From positions 1 to 64,000 of the forward strand of contig JALOTD010000021.1 of NCBI GenBank assembly GCA_025458105.1: a stretch of 64,000 nt of DNA, read 5' to 3'. This document shows, piece by piece, positions 14,451 through 23,673 of this stretch. The stretch's first letter is position 1, and each line of letters begins with the position of its first letter. The notes beneath the pieces are model-generated. The model had not been told where the DNA came from, made no database searches, and saw only the letters and a program-made list of their open reading frames with translations. The stretch comes from Tabrizicola sp. (GTDB lineage: Bacteria > Pseudomonadota > Alphaproteobacteria > Rhodobacterales > Rhodobacteraceae). The translations under genes and the position numbers were made by a program.

Positions 14451-14576
14451 ATGAAACGGGTCTCGTTGAAAAAGACAGTCGCCCCAACCCCCAGGTTCAC
14501 ACTCTGGGTGCCGATCATCGCGGCCAGCGGTCTTAGCCTGTTCTGGTTGGGTCTCGTCGCGCTGATTCAGCGGTAA
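14451..14576 (+). CDS. Predicted 41-residue single-pass membrane protein
   Basis: The ATG at 14451 opens a 41-codon frame ending TAA at 14576. It has a basic N-terminus (MKRVSLKKT) followed by one strong hydrophobic helix (FTLWVPIIAASGLSLFWLGL) and ends VALIQR, as for a small inner-membrane protein with its N-terminus inside. It starts 7 bases after the nested palindrome, and its last 10 bases overlap the 3' end of convergent aglK. There is no clear Shine-Dalgarno. I do not recognise a family; the composition, not homology, makes it a candidate gene. Confidence 0.45.
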   Translation: MKRVSLKKTVAPTPRFTLWVPIIAASGLSLFWLGLVALIQR

Positions 14577-15652
14577 AGCAGCGACTTGCCGTTCGCGAAG
14601 AGATGCACCTTCTTCGGGTCTGCCGTCAGCTTCACGCTCTGCCGCCGCAGTTCCGGGCGGATACCTGGCAACTTTGCCACAACCTGCGCCGCCTCGCCCT
14701 GCCGCTTGAAGTAGAGGAGCGTCACCTCGCCCAAAGCTTCGGTGATCTCGACCTCGCCGGTAAAGATCGCCTCGCCTTCAGTCTCGACAAAGTCCTCGGG
14801 CCGGACGCCGATCTTGACCTTCATCCCCTTGTCCGACACCTGCGTCGGGATCGCCGACTTCGCCATACCGCCGCTGTCCAGACGGATCAGTGTTTCAGAC
14901 CCGGTGCCGACAACCTCTCCCGTCATCAGATTCATCGACGGGCTGCCGATGAACTGCGCGACGAACTCGTTTTCGGGCCGCTCATACAGCTCCAGTGGGC
15001 TGCCGACCTGGCTGATCCCGCCGCCCGCCAGCACCACGATCCGGCTGGCGAGCGTCATCGCCTCGACCTGGTCATGCGTCACATAGATCATCGTCGAATT
15101 CGGCATCGCCTCTTTCAGCTGGGCGATCTCAATCCGCGTCGCCACCCGCAAGGCGGCGTCAAGGTTCGACAGGGGCTCGTCGAAAAGATAGACCTTCGGG
15201 TCCCGCACGATCGACCGCCCGATCGCCACCCGCTGCCGCTGCCCACCCGACAACGCCTTGGGCAGACGGTCCAGATAGGGCGTCAGCTGCAGGATGCGTG
15301 CCGCCTTGTCCACGGCCGCGTCGATCTCGGCCTGGCTTTTCTTTGCGATCTTCAGCGCGAAACTCATGTTGTCCCGCACGGTCATATGCGGATAAAGCGC
15401 ATAGCTTTGGAACACCATTGCAATCCCGCGCTGCGCGGGCGGCACGTCGTTCATCCGCACGCCATCGATGGTGAAGTCGCCCCCGGTGATCCGCTCCAGC
15501 CCCGCGATCATTCGCAGCAAGGTCGACTTCCCGCAGCCCGAGGGGCCGACGAAGACGATCAGCTCGCCCGTCTTGATGTCAAGGTTGATGTTCTTCAACA
15601 CCTTGACCTCGCCATAGGCCTTTTCGACGTTCTTCAAGACCAGATCGGCCAT
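14567..15652 (-). CDS. aglK: Alpha-glucoside ABC transporter ATP-binding protein
   Basis: The ATPase that powers the alpha-glucoside importer. The 361-residue protein has Walker A GPSGCGKST, Q-loop VFQSYALYP, signature LSGGQRQRVAIGRS, Walker B VYLFDEPLSNLD and the switch histidine in YVTHDQVEAM. A C-terminal TOBE/MalK-type domain includes GVRPEDF. The start at 15652 has GGGGAG seven bases upstream. Last gene of the aglE-F-G-A-K operon, 14 bases after aglA. The symbol is given by operon context; the protein alone would be a UgpC/MalK-type ATPase. Confidence 0.9.
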   Translation of the reverse strand: MADLVLKNVEKAYGEVKVLKNINLDIKTGELIVFVGPSGCGKSTLLRMIAGLERITGGDFTIDGVRMNDVPPAQRGIAMVFQSYALYPHMTVRDNMSFALKIAKKSQAEIDAAVDKAARILQLTPYLDRLPKALSGGQRQRVAIGRSIVRDPKVYLFDEPLSNLDAALRVATRIEIAQLKEAMPNSTMIYVTHDQVEAMTLASRIVVLAGGGISQVGSPLELYERPENEFVAQFIGSPSMNLMTGEVVGTGSETLIRLDSGGMAKSAIPTQVSDKGMKVKIGVRPEDFVETEGEAIFTGEVEITEALGEVTLLYFKRQGEAAQVVAKLPGIRPELRRQSVKLTADPKKVHLFANGKSLLYR

Positions 15653-15666
15653 TGCCCTCTCCCCCC

Positions 15667-17310
15667 TTAGACCTGCTTTGCCAGACAAACATCCCAGGGG
15701 CCAAGCGTTACCCGCCCGCCCGTTGGAACCTTCGTGCCCAGGTCCGTTCCGATTGAAGCCCAGAGACCTGGCGGCAAGGCGATCTCCTCGGCCTTGTCCG
15801 ACAGGTTAAAGGCGCAGAAGAGATCTTCATCTCCTCTGCGCCGAAAACTCGTTACCCCACCCACCGCGGCGATGTCGTCCATCGCACCGGTTCGCAAAAC
15901 AGCATGCGCGCGCCGAAAGGCCAAGGCGCGGCGGTAATGTGCAAGGACCGAGGTATCATCATGGTCTTGTCTTGCAACTGACAAAGGCAAATGTGGCGGC
16001 GTTACCGGTAACCATGGCCGACCTGTACTGAAGCCGCCCGTGCCGTTGTCCGTCACCCAGACCATTGGGGTCCGCGCGCCATCACGCCCCTTGAACTCGG
16101 GCCAGAACTGGATGCCGTAAGGGTCGCGCAGATCCTCCAGCTGAAGGTCTGCCTCAGGAAGACCAAGTTCTTCCCCCTGATAAAGGCAAAGCGACCCCCG
16201 CAGGCACACGAGCAGTGTCGCGTAAGTCTTTGCCGCCGCATCGGAAAGGCTCCAGCGCGTGATGTGGCGCACCGTGTCGTGGTTGGAATAGGACCAGCAG
16301 GGCCAGGCATCGGGCGCGGCCGCCCGCATCCGGGCGAAGGTCTCGACCAGCCCCTCGGCCGTCAGCCGCTTGGGCTGCAGCATCTCGAACGGGTAGCACA
16401 TCTGCACCTTGTCCCCGCCCGAGGTATATTCGGCCATGATTTCGAGACCCCGCTGGGCATCGCCTACCTCGCCCACTGCGGCAGCATTGTAGGGGTTCAG
16501 GACCGCGCGGAACCGGCGCAGGAATTCCAGGTTCTCCGGCTGGTTCTTGGAAAACAGGTGCAGCTGGTGGTTGTAGGGGTTGACCGACGGCGCGATGCTG
16601 TCGTTCCGCAACTCCTTCGGCAAGCTCGGATTGTCCCGCAGATACTTGTCCGCGAAGTAGAAGTTGATCGTGTCCAGCCGGAACCCGTCGACCCCCCGCT
16701 TCAGCCAGAAGCGGGCGACGTCCAGAAGCGCGTCCTGCACCGGCATGTGGTGCAGGTTCAGGTCGGGCTGGCTGGTCAGGAAGTTGTGCAGGTAATACTG
16801 CTGGCGCCGGCTGTCCCATTCCCAGGCCGATCCGCCAAAGACCGACAGCCAGTTGTTGGGCGGTGTGCCGTCTGGCTTGGGCTCTGCCCAGACATACCAG
16901 TCGGCGCGGGCGTTCGTGTGGTCGCGGCGCGACTCCTTGAACCAGGGATGCTGGTCGCTGGTGTGGCTGAGGACCAGGTCGATCATCACCCGAAGGCCCA
17001 GGTCATGCGCCCGCGCGACCAGCACGTCAAAGTCCGTAAGGTTGCCGAACATCGGATCGACGTCGCAATAATCGCTGACGTCATAGCCGAAGTCCTTCAT
17101 CGGGCTGGTGAAGAACGGGCTGATCCAGATCGCATCCGCGCCTAAGGTCGCGATATGCTCCAGCCGCCCGGTGATGCCCGCCAGATCGCCAATCCCGTCG
17201 CCGTTCGAATCCTGAAAGCTGCGGGGATAGATCTGATAGATCACTGCGCCCCGCCACCAGTCGGGGTCTGCTGCCAGCACCGTCCGCGCTTCCCGTTCCA
17301 TCAAACTCAC
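15667..17310 (-). CDS. aglA: Alpha-glucosidase, GH13 family
   Basis: A cytoplasmic 547-residue GH13 enzyme that cleaves imported alpha-glucosides such as sucrose, maltose or trehalose. It opens WWRGAVIYQIYPRSFQDSNGDGIGDL, the typical start of oligo-alpha-glucosidases. Catalytic residues are visible: nucleophile Asp in DGFRLDTINFY, acid/base Glu in AAVGEVGD, and the transition-state His-Asp in YSNHDTVR. No signal peptide. The ATG at 17310 overlaps the aglG stop by 4 bases (ATGA), so translation is probably coupled. The order permease-glucosidase-ATPase is the established agl layout of rhizobia and Rhodobacteraceae. Confidence 0.93.
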   Translation of the reverse strand: MSLMEREARTVLAADPDWWRGAVIYQIYPRSFQDSNGDGIGDLAGITGRLEHIATLGADAIWISPFFTSPMKDFGYDVSDYCDVDPMFGNLTDFDVLVARAHDLGLRVMIDLVLSHTSDQHPWFKESRRDHTNARADWYVWAEPKPDGTPPNNWLSVFGGSAWEWDSRRQQYYLHNFLTSQPDLNLHHMPVQDALLDVARFWLKRGVDGFRLDTINFYFADKYLRDNPSLPKELRNDSIAPSVNPYNHQLHLFSKNQPENLEFLRRFRAVLNPYNAAAVGEVGDAQRGLEIMAEYTSGGDKVQMCYPFEMLQPKRLTAEGLVETFARMRAAAPDAWPCWSYSNHDTVRHITRWSLSDAAAKTYATLLVCLRGSLCLYQGEELGLPEADLQLEDLRDPYGIQFWPEFKGRDGARTPMVWVTDNGTGGFSTGRPWLPVTPPHLPLSVARQDHDDTSVLAHYRRALAFRRAHAVLRTGAMDDIAAVGGVTSFRRRGDEDLFCAFNLSDKAEEIALPPGLWASIGTDLGTKVPTGGRVTLGPWDVCLAKQV

Positions 17311-18443
17311 TTCACCGACCCCGCCAGAAGCCCGCGCACGAGGAACCGCTGCATCGAGAAGAAGACCAGAAGCGGCACAGCGATGGACACAAAGGCCGAG
17401 GCGCTCAGGATCTCCCAGTCACCACCGCGCGACCCCATCAGGTTCACGATGTTGCCGGTCAGCACCTGCTGGTCATTCGAGGTGCCAAGGAACACCAAGG
17501 CTACCAGAAGGTCGTTCCAGGTCCAGAGGAACTGGAAGATGGCAAAGCTGGCCAGCGCGGGGAAGCTGAGCGGCAGGATGATCTTGGTGAAGATCTGGAA
17601 ATCTGTCGCCCCGTCGACCTTGGCGTTCTCGATGATATCGCGCGGAAGGCCGACCATGTAGTTGCGCAAAAGGTAGATGGCCAATGGCAACCCGAACCCT
17701 GTGTGGGCCAGCCAGATGCCCAGATATCCCTTCCCGATGCCAATCGCGTTGTGGATCTGGAGGAGCGGGATCAGCGCCAACTGCAAGGGCACGACCAGCA
17801 ACCCGACAATCGCGGCAATCAAGAGCGCCCGCCCCGGAAACTCCATCCAGGCCAGCGCATAGGCCGCAAAGGCCGCCACGAGGATCGGGATGATCGTCGC
17901 GGGGATCGCCACTGTCGCCGTGTTCATGAAGGCCTGAAAGATCGACTGCCCGGCCATCGGGCTGAACAGCACCGTGTTGTAGTTGTTCGTCGTGAATTCA
18001 GGCGGCGTCGCGGCGGTGGTGAAGACACGCGGCAGGCGCGTCCCTTCCGTCGTGGCGCTCGAGGAGAAGACAAAGGCCCCGTCCGCCTGCACCGTCAGCG
18101 TCTGCCCGTCGCCCAGGTCCGCTGTTTCCCCCGGCGCATAGGCCGCAGGTTCGCGCGATGAGGTCCCCCAGGCGCTGACGGTCGAAGCGGTGGCGAACAG
18201 CCGTCCCTCGATGACGAAGACGCCATCCTTCTGCACCTCCTCGCCCTCGATCCGCATCGGCGACATCTGCTGTTCCTGCGTGAACAGCGCCCGCCACCAC
18301 CCGGAGGAGACGATCTGATCCCCCGACCGGAACGACGAGACCAGAAGCCCCAGCGTCGGGATCACCCAAAGCAGCACCAGAAGCCCGACCGACAGATGCA
18401 CGGCCCAGGTCAGTGCGGGCTTTTTCCCTGCGATGTTGTCCAT
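17307..18443 (-). CDS. aglG: Alpha-glucoside ABC transporter permease AglG
   Basis: An inner-membrane permease of the MalG type, 378 residues. After the first helix (LSVGLLVLLWVIPTLGLLVSSF) it has a long periplasmic insertion of about 130 residues (roughly 40-170) rich in Gly/Thr, which is longer than in MalG and typical of AglG. The C-terminal half has the usual helices, with the EAA-type loop around ENAKVDGATDFQIFTKIILPL contacting the ATPase. The start ATG shares one base with the aglF stop (TGATG). Works with AglF, AglE and AglK. Confidence 0.92.
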   Translation of the reverse strand: MDNIAGKKPALTWAVHLSVGLLVLLWVIPTLGLLVSSFRSGDQIVSSGWWRALFTQEQQMSPMRIEGEEVQKDGVFVIEGRLFATASTVSAWGTSSREPAAYAPGETADLGDGQTLTVQADGAFVFSSSATTEGTRLPRVFTTAATPPEFTTNNYNTVLFSPMAGQSIFQAFMNTATVAIPATIIPILVAAFAAYALAWMEFPGRALLIAAIVGLLVVPLQLALIPLLQIHNAIGIGKGYLGIWLAHTGFGLPLAIYLLRNYMVGLPRDIIENAKVDGATDFQIFTKIILPLSFPALASFAIFQFLWTWNDLLVALVFLGTSNDQQVLTGNIVNLMGSRGGDWEILSASAFVSIAVPLLVFFSMQRFLVRGLLAGSVK

Positions 18444-19597
18444 CAGCGCATCTCCTTCCGGGCGTTCCAGACGTTCCAGACCAGGATCGGCGTGACCAGA
18501 AGCAGGATGATCATCGCCGACGCCGAGCCGACGCCCCAATCCACCGCCACGAACAGCTTGTCATACATGTAGTTGGCCAGCACCTGAGTCTCCTGCTGGC
18601 CCCCGGTCATCGCGCGGACGATGTCGAAGACCTTCAGCACGGTGATCGTGATCGTGGTCCAGACGACCACGATCGTCCCCATGATCTGCGGCACCTTGAC
18701 CTTGAAGAATATCTGGAACGGGTTCGCCCCGTCGATGATCGCGGCCTCGATCGTGTCTTCCGGCACGCCCCGCAGGGCGGCGGACAGGATCACCATGGCA
18801 AAACCGGTCTGCAGCCAAATCAGGACCGCCATCAGGAAGAAGTTGTTCCAGAACGGAATCTGCAGCCAGAACTGCGGCTTGCCATAGGGCAGCTCGGCCG
18901 TCGCCGCTCCCAGGGCCCAGCTTAGCGCCACATAGATCAGCCCCGCGCCCACCGCGATGCCGATCAGCCGGAAGAGCTTGATCCAGGCGCCGCCCCGAGC
19001 GAGGTCCTGCACCAAGACGGTCGACCAGATGCCGCCCTCGAATTGCAGCCAGATCGCGTTCAGCAATCCGATCTGCGCTTGGCCCTCTTCCCGCGTGTCA
19101 TAGATCAGTTTCCAGATCACCGAGGCGCCGACAAAGGAAATCGCCATCGGCATGAAGATCAGCGACTTCGCGATATTGCCCCACTTGATCCGGTCGGTCA
19201 GCTGCGCGGCCAACAGGCCAAAGGCCGTCGACATCGCCGGCACCACGATCAGCCAGACCATGTTGTTGCGTAAGGATTCCCAGAATTTGTCCTCGCCGAA
19301 CATCTGGCGATAGTTTTCGAAGCCCACAAAGACCAGCTCACCCGCCTCGTTCCGGTTCAAGGACAGCCAGGCTGTCGCAAAGACCGGATAGGCCAGGTAC
19401 AAACCCAAGGCCGCCAGCGCGGGAAACAGGAAAAGCCAAGGCCGCACCATGTTGGCGCGGCTGATGTTCCGCCCGGCCTCGAGGCCGCGCGCAGGAAAGA
19501 TCACCTTGTCGAGAACGATGTTCGACGCCCAGAAGTAACCCACGCAACCGCCGACGCCGATCACGATGGTCAGTAGCGCCATCAAGGCCTGGTCCAT
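18443..19597 (-). CDS. aglF: Alpha-glucoside ABC transporter permease AglF
   Basis: The MalF-type partner permease, 384 residues. It carries an N-terminal extra helix (MALLTIVIGVGGCVGYFWAS), then WLFLFPALAALGLYLAYPVF, a further pair of helices around residues 190-220, and the EAA-type loop EAAIIDGANPFQIFFKVKVP that docks with AglK. GGGAGG lies just before the ATG at 19597. About 100 bases separate it from aglE, a gap common after binding-protein genes. Predicted substrate by operon: alpha-linked glucosides. Confidence 0.92.
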   Translation of the reverse strand: MDQALMALLTIVIGVGGCVGYFWASNIVLDKVIFPARGLEAGRNISRANMVRPWLFLFPALAALGLYLAYPVFATAWLSLNRNEAGELVFVGFENYRQMFGEDKFWESLRNNMVWLIVVPAMSTAFGLLAAQLTDRIKWGNIAKSLIFMPMAISFVGASVIWKLIYDTREEGQAQIGLLNAIWLQFEGGIWSTVLVQDLARGGAWIKLFRLIGIAVGAGLIYVALSWALGAATAELPYGKPQFWLQIPFWNNFFLMAVLIWLQTGFAMVILSAALRGVPEDTIEAAIIDGANPFQIFFKVKVPQIMGTIVVVWTTITITVLKVFDIVRAMTGGQQETQVLANYMYDKLFVAVDWGVGSASAMIILLLVTPILVWNVWNARKEMR

Positions 19598-19696
19598 CCG
19601 CCCCTCCCAAGGACTGTCCGTTGATCCGCTGGCCAGTTGTCCCGGCTCTCGCTTGTCAAGGCGGCGGGCCCGGATGCCGGACCCGCCGAATGTCGC

Positions 19697-21043
19697 TTAC
19701 TTCGGCCAGCTTGCCTGCACGGCGTCGGCCACTTCCTGCGCCGACTTGCCGCCGACAAAGTCGACCATCGCGGTCCAGAACGACCCGGCACCCACGGCGC
19801 CCGGCATCAGGTCCGACCCGTCGAAGCGGAAGGTCGTGGCCGCAGCCAGGATCTCGCCCTGCTTCTTCAGCGCGGCCGAACCGTAGAGATCGGTGTTCAC
19901 GCCCTTGTGCGGGGTGACGAAACCGGTCTGTGCCATCCAGACTTCGTGCGCGATCGGGGTCTTCAGGAACTCGATGAACGCACGCGCCGCTTCGCTGTCC
20001 TTCATGATGAAGGCAAGCGTGCCCGCACCCAGCACCGGCTGGCCCAGGTCCTTCTCGGCGAAGGCCGGGAAGTAGAAGAAGTCCGCATCCGTACCCAGTT
20101 CGGTGCCTTCAGGGAAGAAGGAGGGGATGAACGAGGCCTGACGGTGCATGTAGCAGCCAGGGGGCGAGGAGAAGAGGCCCTTGGGGCTGTCACGGAAGTC
20201 GGTCGAAGCGACCGCAGCGGCCCCACCCTGCACATAGGCATCGGTCTTGGCGAACTTGCCGAAGGTCTCGATGGCGCCCACGACTTCCGGGCTGTTGAAC
20301 GGCAGCTGGTTGGTTACCCACTGGTCGTAGATTTCCGGCGGCTGGGTGCGCAGCATGATGTCTTCGACCCAGTCGGTCGCAGGCCAGCCGGTCGCACCGC
20401 CCGAACCCAGACCGATGCACCAGGGCGTGCCACCGTCGGCCACGATCTGGTCGGTCAGCGCCAGCAGTTCCTCCATCGTGGTCGGAACGGCATAGCCCGC
20501 GTCTTCAAAGTTCTCGGGGCTGTACCAGACCAGCGACTTCACGTCGGCCTTGTAGGGGAAGGCAAACAGCGCTTCAGCGCCGTCCTTGCCCTTGTAGGTG
20601 CCAAGGGCAGCCCAGGACGCGCCCGCCCCATAGTTGTCAGTCAGCCAGGTCTTTGTCTCATCGCCCAGCGGCACGATAAAGCCCTTGGCCGCCAGGTCCG
20701 CAATCAGGCCCGGCTGCGGCAGCACCGCGACGTCCGGGGGAGAACCCGCCTCGGCGTCGATGATGATCTGCTGCTCATAGCCTTCTGAGGACGAATAGTT
20801 CACGTCCACACCCGAAGCGGCTTCGAAATAGGCCAGCATCGATTCGACCAGCACCTGGTCTTCGCCGCGCCAGGGCCCGAAGATGGTCAGGGTCTGACCG
20901 TCCAGGTTGGTCGCCTCGTCATAGGCCTTGTAGCTGTCCCAATTGAAGGCGCCTTCGCCGATGGGAAACTTGAAGTCCTGGGCCAGCGTGCCGCCAGCCG
21001 AAAGCGCCAGCGCCGCTGCGCTGACGAGAAGCGTCGTCTTCAT
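19697..21043 (-). CDS. aglE: Alpha-glucoside periplasmic binding protein AglE
   Basis: A 448-residue family 1 solute-binding protein exported by a signal peptide (MKTTLLVSAAALALSAGGTL, cleaved near LAQ). The mature part has the ABC sugar-binding look (TLTIFGPWRGEDQVLVESML; SPPDVAVLPQPGLIADL) and ends with the typical helix VADAVQASWPK. Two ATGs lie 6 bases apart (21049 and 21043). GGGAGG abuts the first and is six bases from the second, so I start at 21043. First gene of the operon; its leader holds a small GC hairpin (21061-21067 with 21073-21079) and the shared operators. Confidence 0.93.
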   Translation of the reverse strand: MKTTLLVSAAALALSAGGTLAQDFKFPIGEGAFNWDSYKAYDEATNLDGQTLTIFGPWRGEDQVLVESMLAYFEAASGVDVNYSSSEGYEQQIIIDAEAGSPPDVAVLPQPGLIADLAAKGFIVPLGDETKTWLTDNYGAGASWAALGTYKGKDGAEALFAFPYKADVKSLVWYSPENFEDAGYAVPTTMEELLALTDQIVADGGTPWCIGLGSGGATGWPATDWVEDIMLRTQPPEIYDQWVTNQLPFNSPEVVGAIETFGKFAKTDAYVQGGAAAVASTDFRDSPKGLFSSPPGCYMHRQASFIPSFFPEGTELGTDADFFYFPAFAEKDLGQPVLGAGTLAFIMKDSEAARAFIEFLKTPIAHEVWMAQTGFVTPHKGVNTDLYGSAALKKQGEILAAATTFRFDGSDLMPGAVGAGSFWTAMVDFVGGKSAQEVADAVQASWPK

Positions 21044-21306
21044 ATGCATCCTCCCGATTCCCCCGCCCTCATGGCGGGGCGCTTAACCATCGGCGGCAGA
21101 ATCGCTTCAAACCGCTTTGGATGGCTGAGCCTCGCCGATCAGCGTCTGCAAGTCAATCCAAAGCGCCTTCAAACCCTGCATTTGCCCGGTTGCCTGCCTC
21201 ATGACTGTCCCGTAAACGTTATAGGTGATCCGCGATACTTTTTGACGCAGGCCCTCGTGCTGATTAAGGTCCGGGCGATTGAAACCGTTTTGAGCACTCT
21301 GCGCCC
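21044..21306. promoter_or_regulatory. aglE/aglR divergent control region with LacI-type operators
   Basis: Three A/T-flanked CG-centred motifs typical of LacI-family sites are visible: TTCAAACCGCTTTGGA (21106-21121), TCCAAAGCGCCTTCAAA (21157-21173) and TTGAAACCGTTTTGAG (21279-21294). The first two share TCCAAAGCG in opposite orientation about 36 bases apart, so they could be bridged by a tetramer. The third is 13 bases before the aglR ATG and suits autorepression. Confidence 0.65.
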
Positions 21307-22335
21307 ATGAACCTCAAGGAACTTGCCACCAAGCTGGGACTGTCGCCCACGACTGTGTCGCGCGCACTGAACGGCTACCCCGAGGTGAATGAGGCCACGC
21401 GGGAACGTGTGGTGGCCGCAGCAAAACGCCATAACTATCACCCGAACACCCGCGCCATCCGTCTTGCCACCGGCCGCGCTATGGCCGTGGGCCACGTCAT
21501 CCCGATCGCCACCCGGCACGAGATCGTGAACCCCGTGTTCGCCGACTTTATCGCTGGCGCGGGCGAAACCTACAGCCGGAACGACTATGACATGGTCCTT
21601 TCGGTCGTCCCGGATGAAGATGAAGAGGCCACTTACCGTGGCCTGAAATCCAAGGGAAATGTCGACGGCGTCATTATCCACGCGCCCCGGATGAACGACC
21701 CCCGCATTCACTTGTTGCGCGAAATCGGCATGCCCTTCGTCGTCCATGGTCGTGCCACGGGCACCGTCGATCCCTATTGCTGGCTGGATGTGAACAACCG
21801 CCGTGCTTTCCAGCGCGCGACAGAGTTTCTTCTGGACCTCGGCCATACACGCATCGGCCTGGTCAACGGTCTTGAATTCATGGATTTCGCCATTCGCCGC
21901 CGCACCGGATATCTTGACGCGCTCGGTGTACGCGGCATCGCCCCCGACGCCGCACTGATGTTCTCTGACGAGATGACCGAGATCTCGGGCTTCCGTGCAA
22001 CACAGGCCATGCTCGCCCTGCCCCAGCCGCCCACCGCAATCCTGTGCGCCTCGATGATTTCCGGCATGGGCGCGCGCCGTGCGGTCGAGGCTGCAGGCCT
22101 GACTGTAGGCCGCGAGGTTTCGATCATCATCCACGACGACGACCTCAGCTACATGAAGAACGGCGAGGATGTGCCGATCTTCACCGCCACCCGTTCTTCG
22201 GTGCGCGAGGCCGGGCGCCTTGCCGCCGAGATGCTCCTTCACCTCATCGCTCACCCCGAGGACGGCCCCCAACAGCGCCTGCTGGAAGCCGAACTCATCA
22301 TCGGCCAGTCCACCGGCCCAGCCCCGAAAGCCTGA
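21307..22335 (+). CDS. aglR: LacI-family repressor of the alpha-glucoside genes
   Basis: A 342-residue LacI/GalR regulator. The N-terminal HTH reads LKELATKLGLSPTTVSRALNGYPEVNEATRERV, followed by the hinge region NTRAIRLATGRAMAVG and a two-lobed periplasmic-binding-like sensor domain. By position it should repress the divergent agl operon and its own GH1-glk genes until an alpha-glucoside or derived sugar binds. The sites between 21106 and 21294 are its likely operators. Only 1 base separates its stop from the GH1 start, so the three plus-strand genes form one unit. Confidence 0.9.
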   Translation: MNLKELATKLGLSPTTVSRALNGYPEVNEATRERVVAAAKRHNYHPNTRAIRLATGRAMAVGHVIPIATRHEIVNPVFADFIAGAGETYSRNDYDMVLSVVPDEDEEATYRGLKSKGNVDGVIIHAPRMNDPRIHLLREIGMPFVVHGRATGTVDPYCWLDVNNRRAFQRATEFLLDLGHTRIGLVNGLEFMDFAIRRRTGYLDALGVRGIAPDAALMFSDEMTEISGFRATQAMLALPQPPTAILCASMISGMGARRAVEAAGLTVGREVSIIIHDDDLSYMKNGEDVPIFTATRSSVREAGRLAAEMLLHLIAHPEDGPQQRLLEAELIIGQSTGPAPKA

Positions 22336-22336
22336 C

Positions 22337-23662
22337 ATGCTCTCTCGTTTCGACTTCCCGCCCGGCTTCGTTTTCGGTGCCGCAACCGCTGCGTACCAGA
22401 TCGAGGGAAGCGCATTCGGCGGCTGCGGCCCGTCGCACTGGGACACCTTCGCCGCCACCCCGGGCAACGTCGTCCGGGCCGAAGATGGTGCGCGGGCTTG
22501 CGACCACTTCCACCGGTGGGAAGACGACCTCGATCTCCTGAAAGCCGCCAACATGGACGGCTACCGCTTCTCCACCTCCTGGCCTCGTGTCATGCCTGAC
22601 GGCGTGAACATCAACCCGGAAGGCGTTGATTTCTATGATCGTCTGGTCGACGGAATGCTCGCCCGCGGCCTGAAGCCGTTTCAGACCCTCTACCACTGGG
22701 AAATGCCTTCAGCCCTGGCCGATCAGGGCGGCTGGACCAACCGTGACACCTGCCACCGCTTCGCCGATTTCTCCGAGGCGATCACCCGCCGCCTTGGTGA
22801 CCGCGTGGCTGCGATCGCCACGATCAACGAACCCTGGTGTGTCGCATGGCTTTCCCACTTCATGGGCATCCATGCCCCGGGCCTTCGCGACATCCGCGCC
22901 GCCGCGCGGGCCATGCACCATATCCTTCTGGCGCATGGCCTTTCCGTCGAACGTCTGCGCGGGATGGGCCAGCCGAACCTCGGCATCGTTCTGAACTTCG
23001 ACCACGCGAGCCCCGCCAGCAGCTCCCCGGAAGACCAAGCCGCCTCAGACCTTTGGGACGGGATCTTCAACCGCTGGTTCATCGAGGGCATCACGAAACA
23101 GACCTACCCGCAGAACGTGCTGGAGGGCCTTGGACCCCACATGCCAAACGGCTGGGAAAAGGACATGCCTGTCATCGGCCAGAAACTCGACTGGCTCGGC
23201 GTCAACTACTACACCCGGCACCTGCACGCCCACGCCCCCGGCACCCCCTGGCCCTCCTTGCGCGACGTCCCCGGAGACCGCCCCCGCACCCAGATGGGCT
23301 GGGAAATCTACCCCGAGGGCCTGCACCACTTCCTCACCCGCATGGCCAGGGACTACGTGGGCCAGACCCCGATCTATGTCACCGAAAACGGCATGGCCAA
23401 CGCCGACACCGTTGACGGGGGACAGGTCACAGACAAGGTCCGCGAAGATTTCCTTTTCGCCCATCTCGCCGCCACCAAGCAGGCCATTGTCGATGGGGCC
23501 AATGTGCAGGGCTTCTTCTACTGGTCACTCCTCGACAACTACGAATGGGCCGAGGGGTATGAGAAACGCTTTGGTCTTGTCCACGTCGACTTTGACACTC
23601 TGGCGCGCGTGCCGAAATCCTCGTACCACGCGCTCGCCCGCGCCTTGGCGCGTAACGACTGA
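22337..23662 (+). CDS. GH1 family beta-glucosidase
   Basis: A cytoplasmic 441-residue glycoside hydrolase of family 1. The N-terminus FPPGFVFGAATAAYQIEGSAF is the family signature. The acid/base Glu is in ATINEPWCVAWL, the nucleophile Glu in IYVTENGMAN, and the C-terminal FFYWSLLDNYEWAEGYEKRFGLVHVD is the usual ending. It hydrolyses beta-glucosides (cellobiose or aryl-glucosides). Together with AglA it widens the set of glucosides that this cluster can use. It starts 1 base after aglR and glk follows 11 bases after it, so all three are probably co-transcribed. Confidence 0.94.
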   Translation: MLSRFDFPPGFVFGAATAAYQIEGSAFGGCGPSHWDTFAATPGNVVRAEDGARACDHFHRWEDDLDLLKAANMDGYRFSTSWPRVMPDGVNINPEGVDFYDRLVDGMLARGLKPFQTLYHWEMPSALADQGGWTNRDTCHRFADFSEAITRRLGDRVAAIATINEPWCVAWLSHFMGIHAPGLRDIRAAARAMHHILLAHGLSVERLRGMGQPNLGIVLNFDHASPASSSPEDQAASDLWDGIFNRWFIEGITKQTYPQNVLEGLGPHMPNGWEKDMPVIGQKLDWLGVNYYTRHLHAHAPGTPWPSLRDVPGDRPRTQMGWEIYPEGLHHFLTRMARDYVGQTPIYVTENGMANADTVDGGQVTDKVREDFLFAHLAATKQAIVDGANVQGFFYWSLLDNYEWAEGYEKRFGLVHVDFDTLARVPKSSYHALARALARND

Positions 23663-23673
23663 AGGACCGCCCG

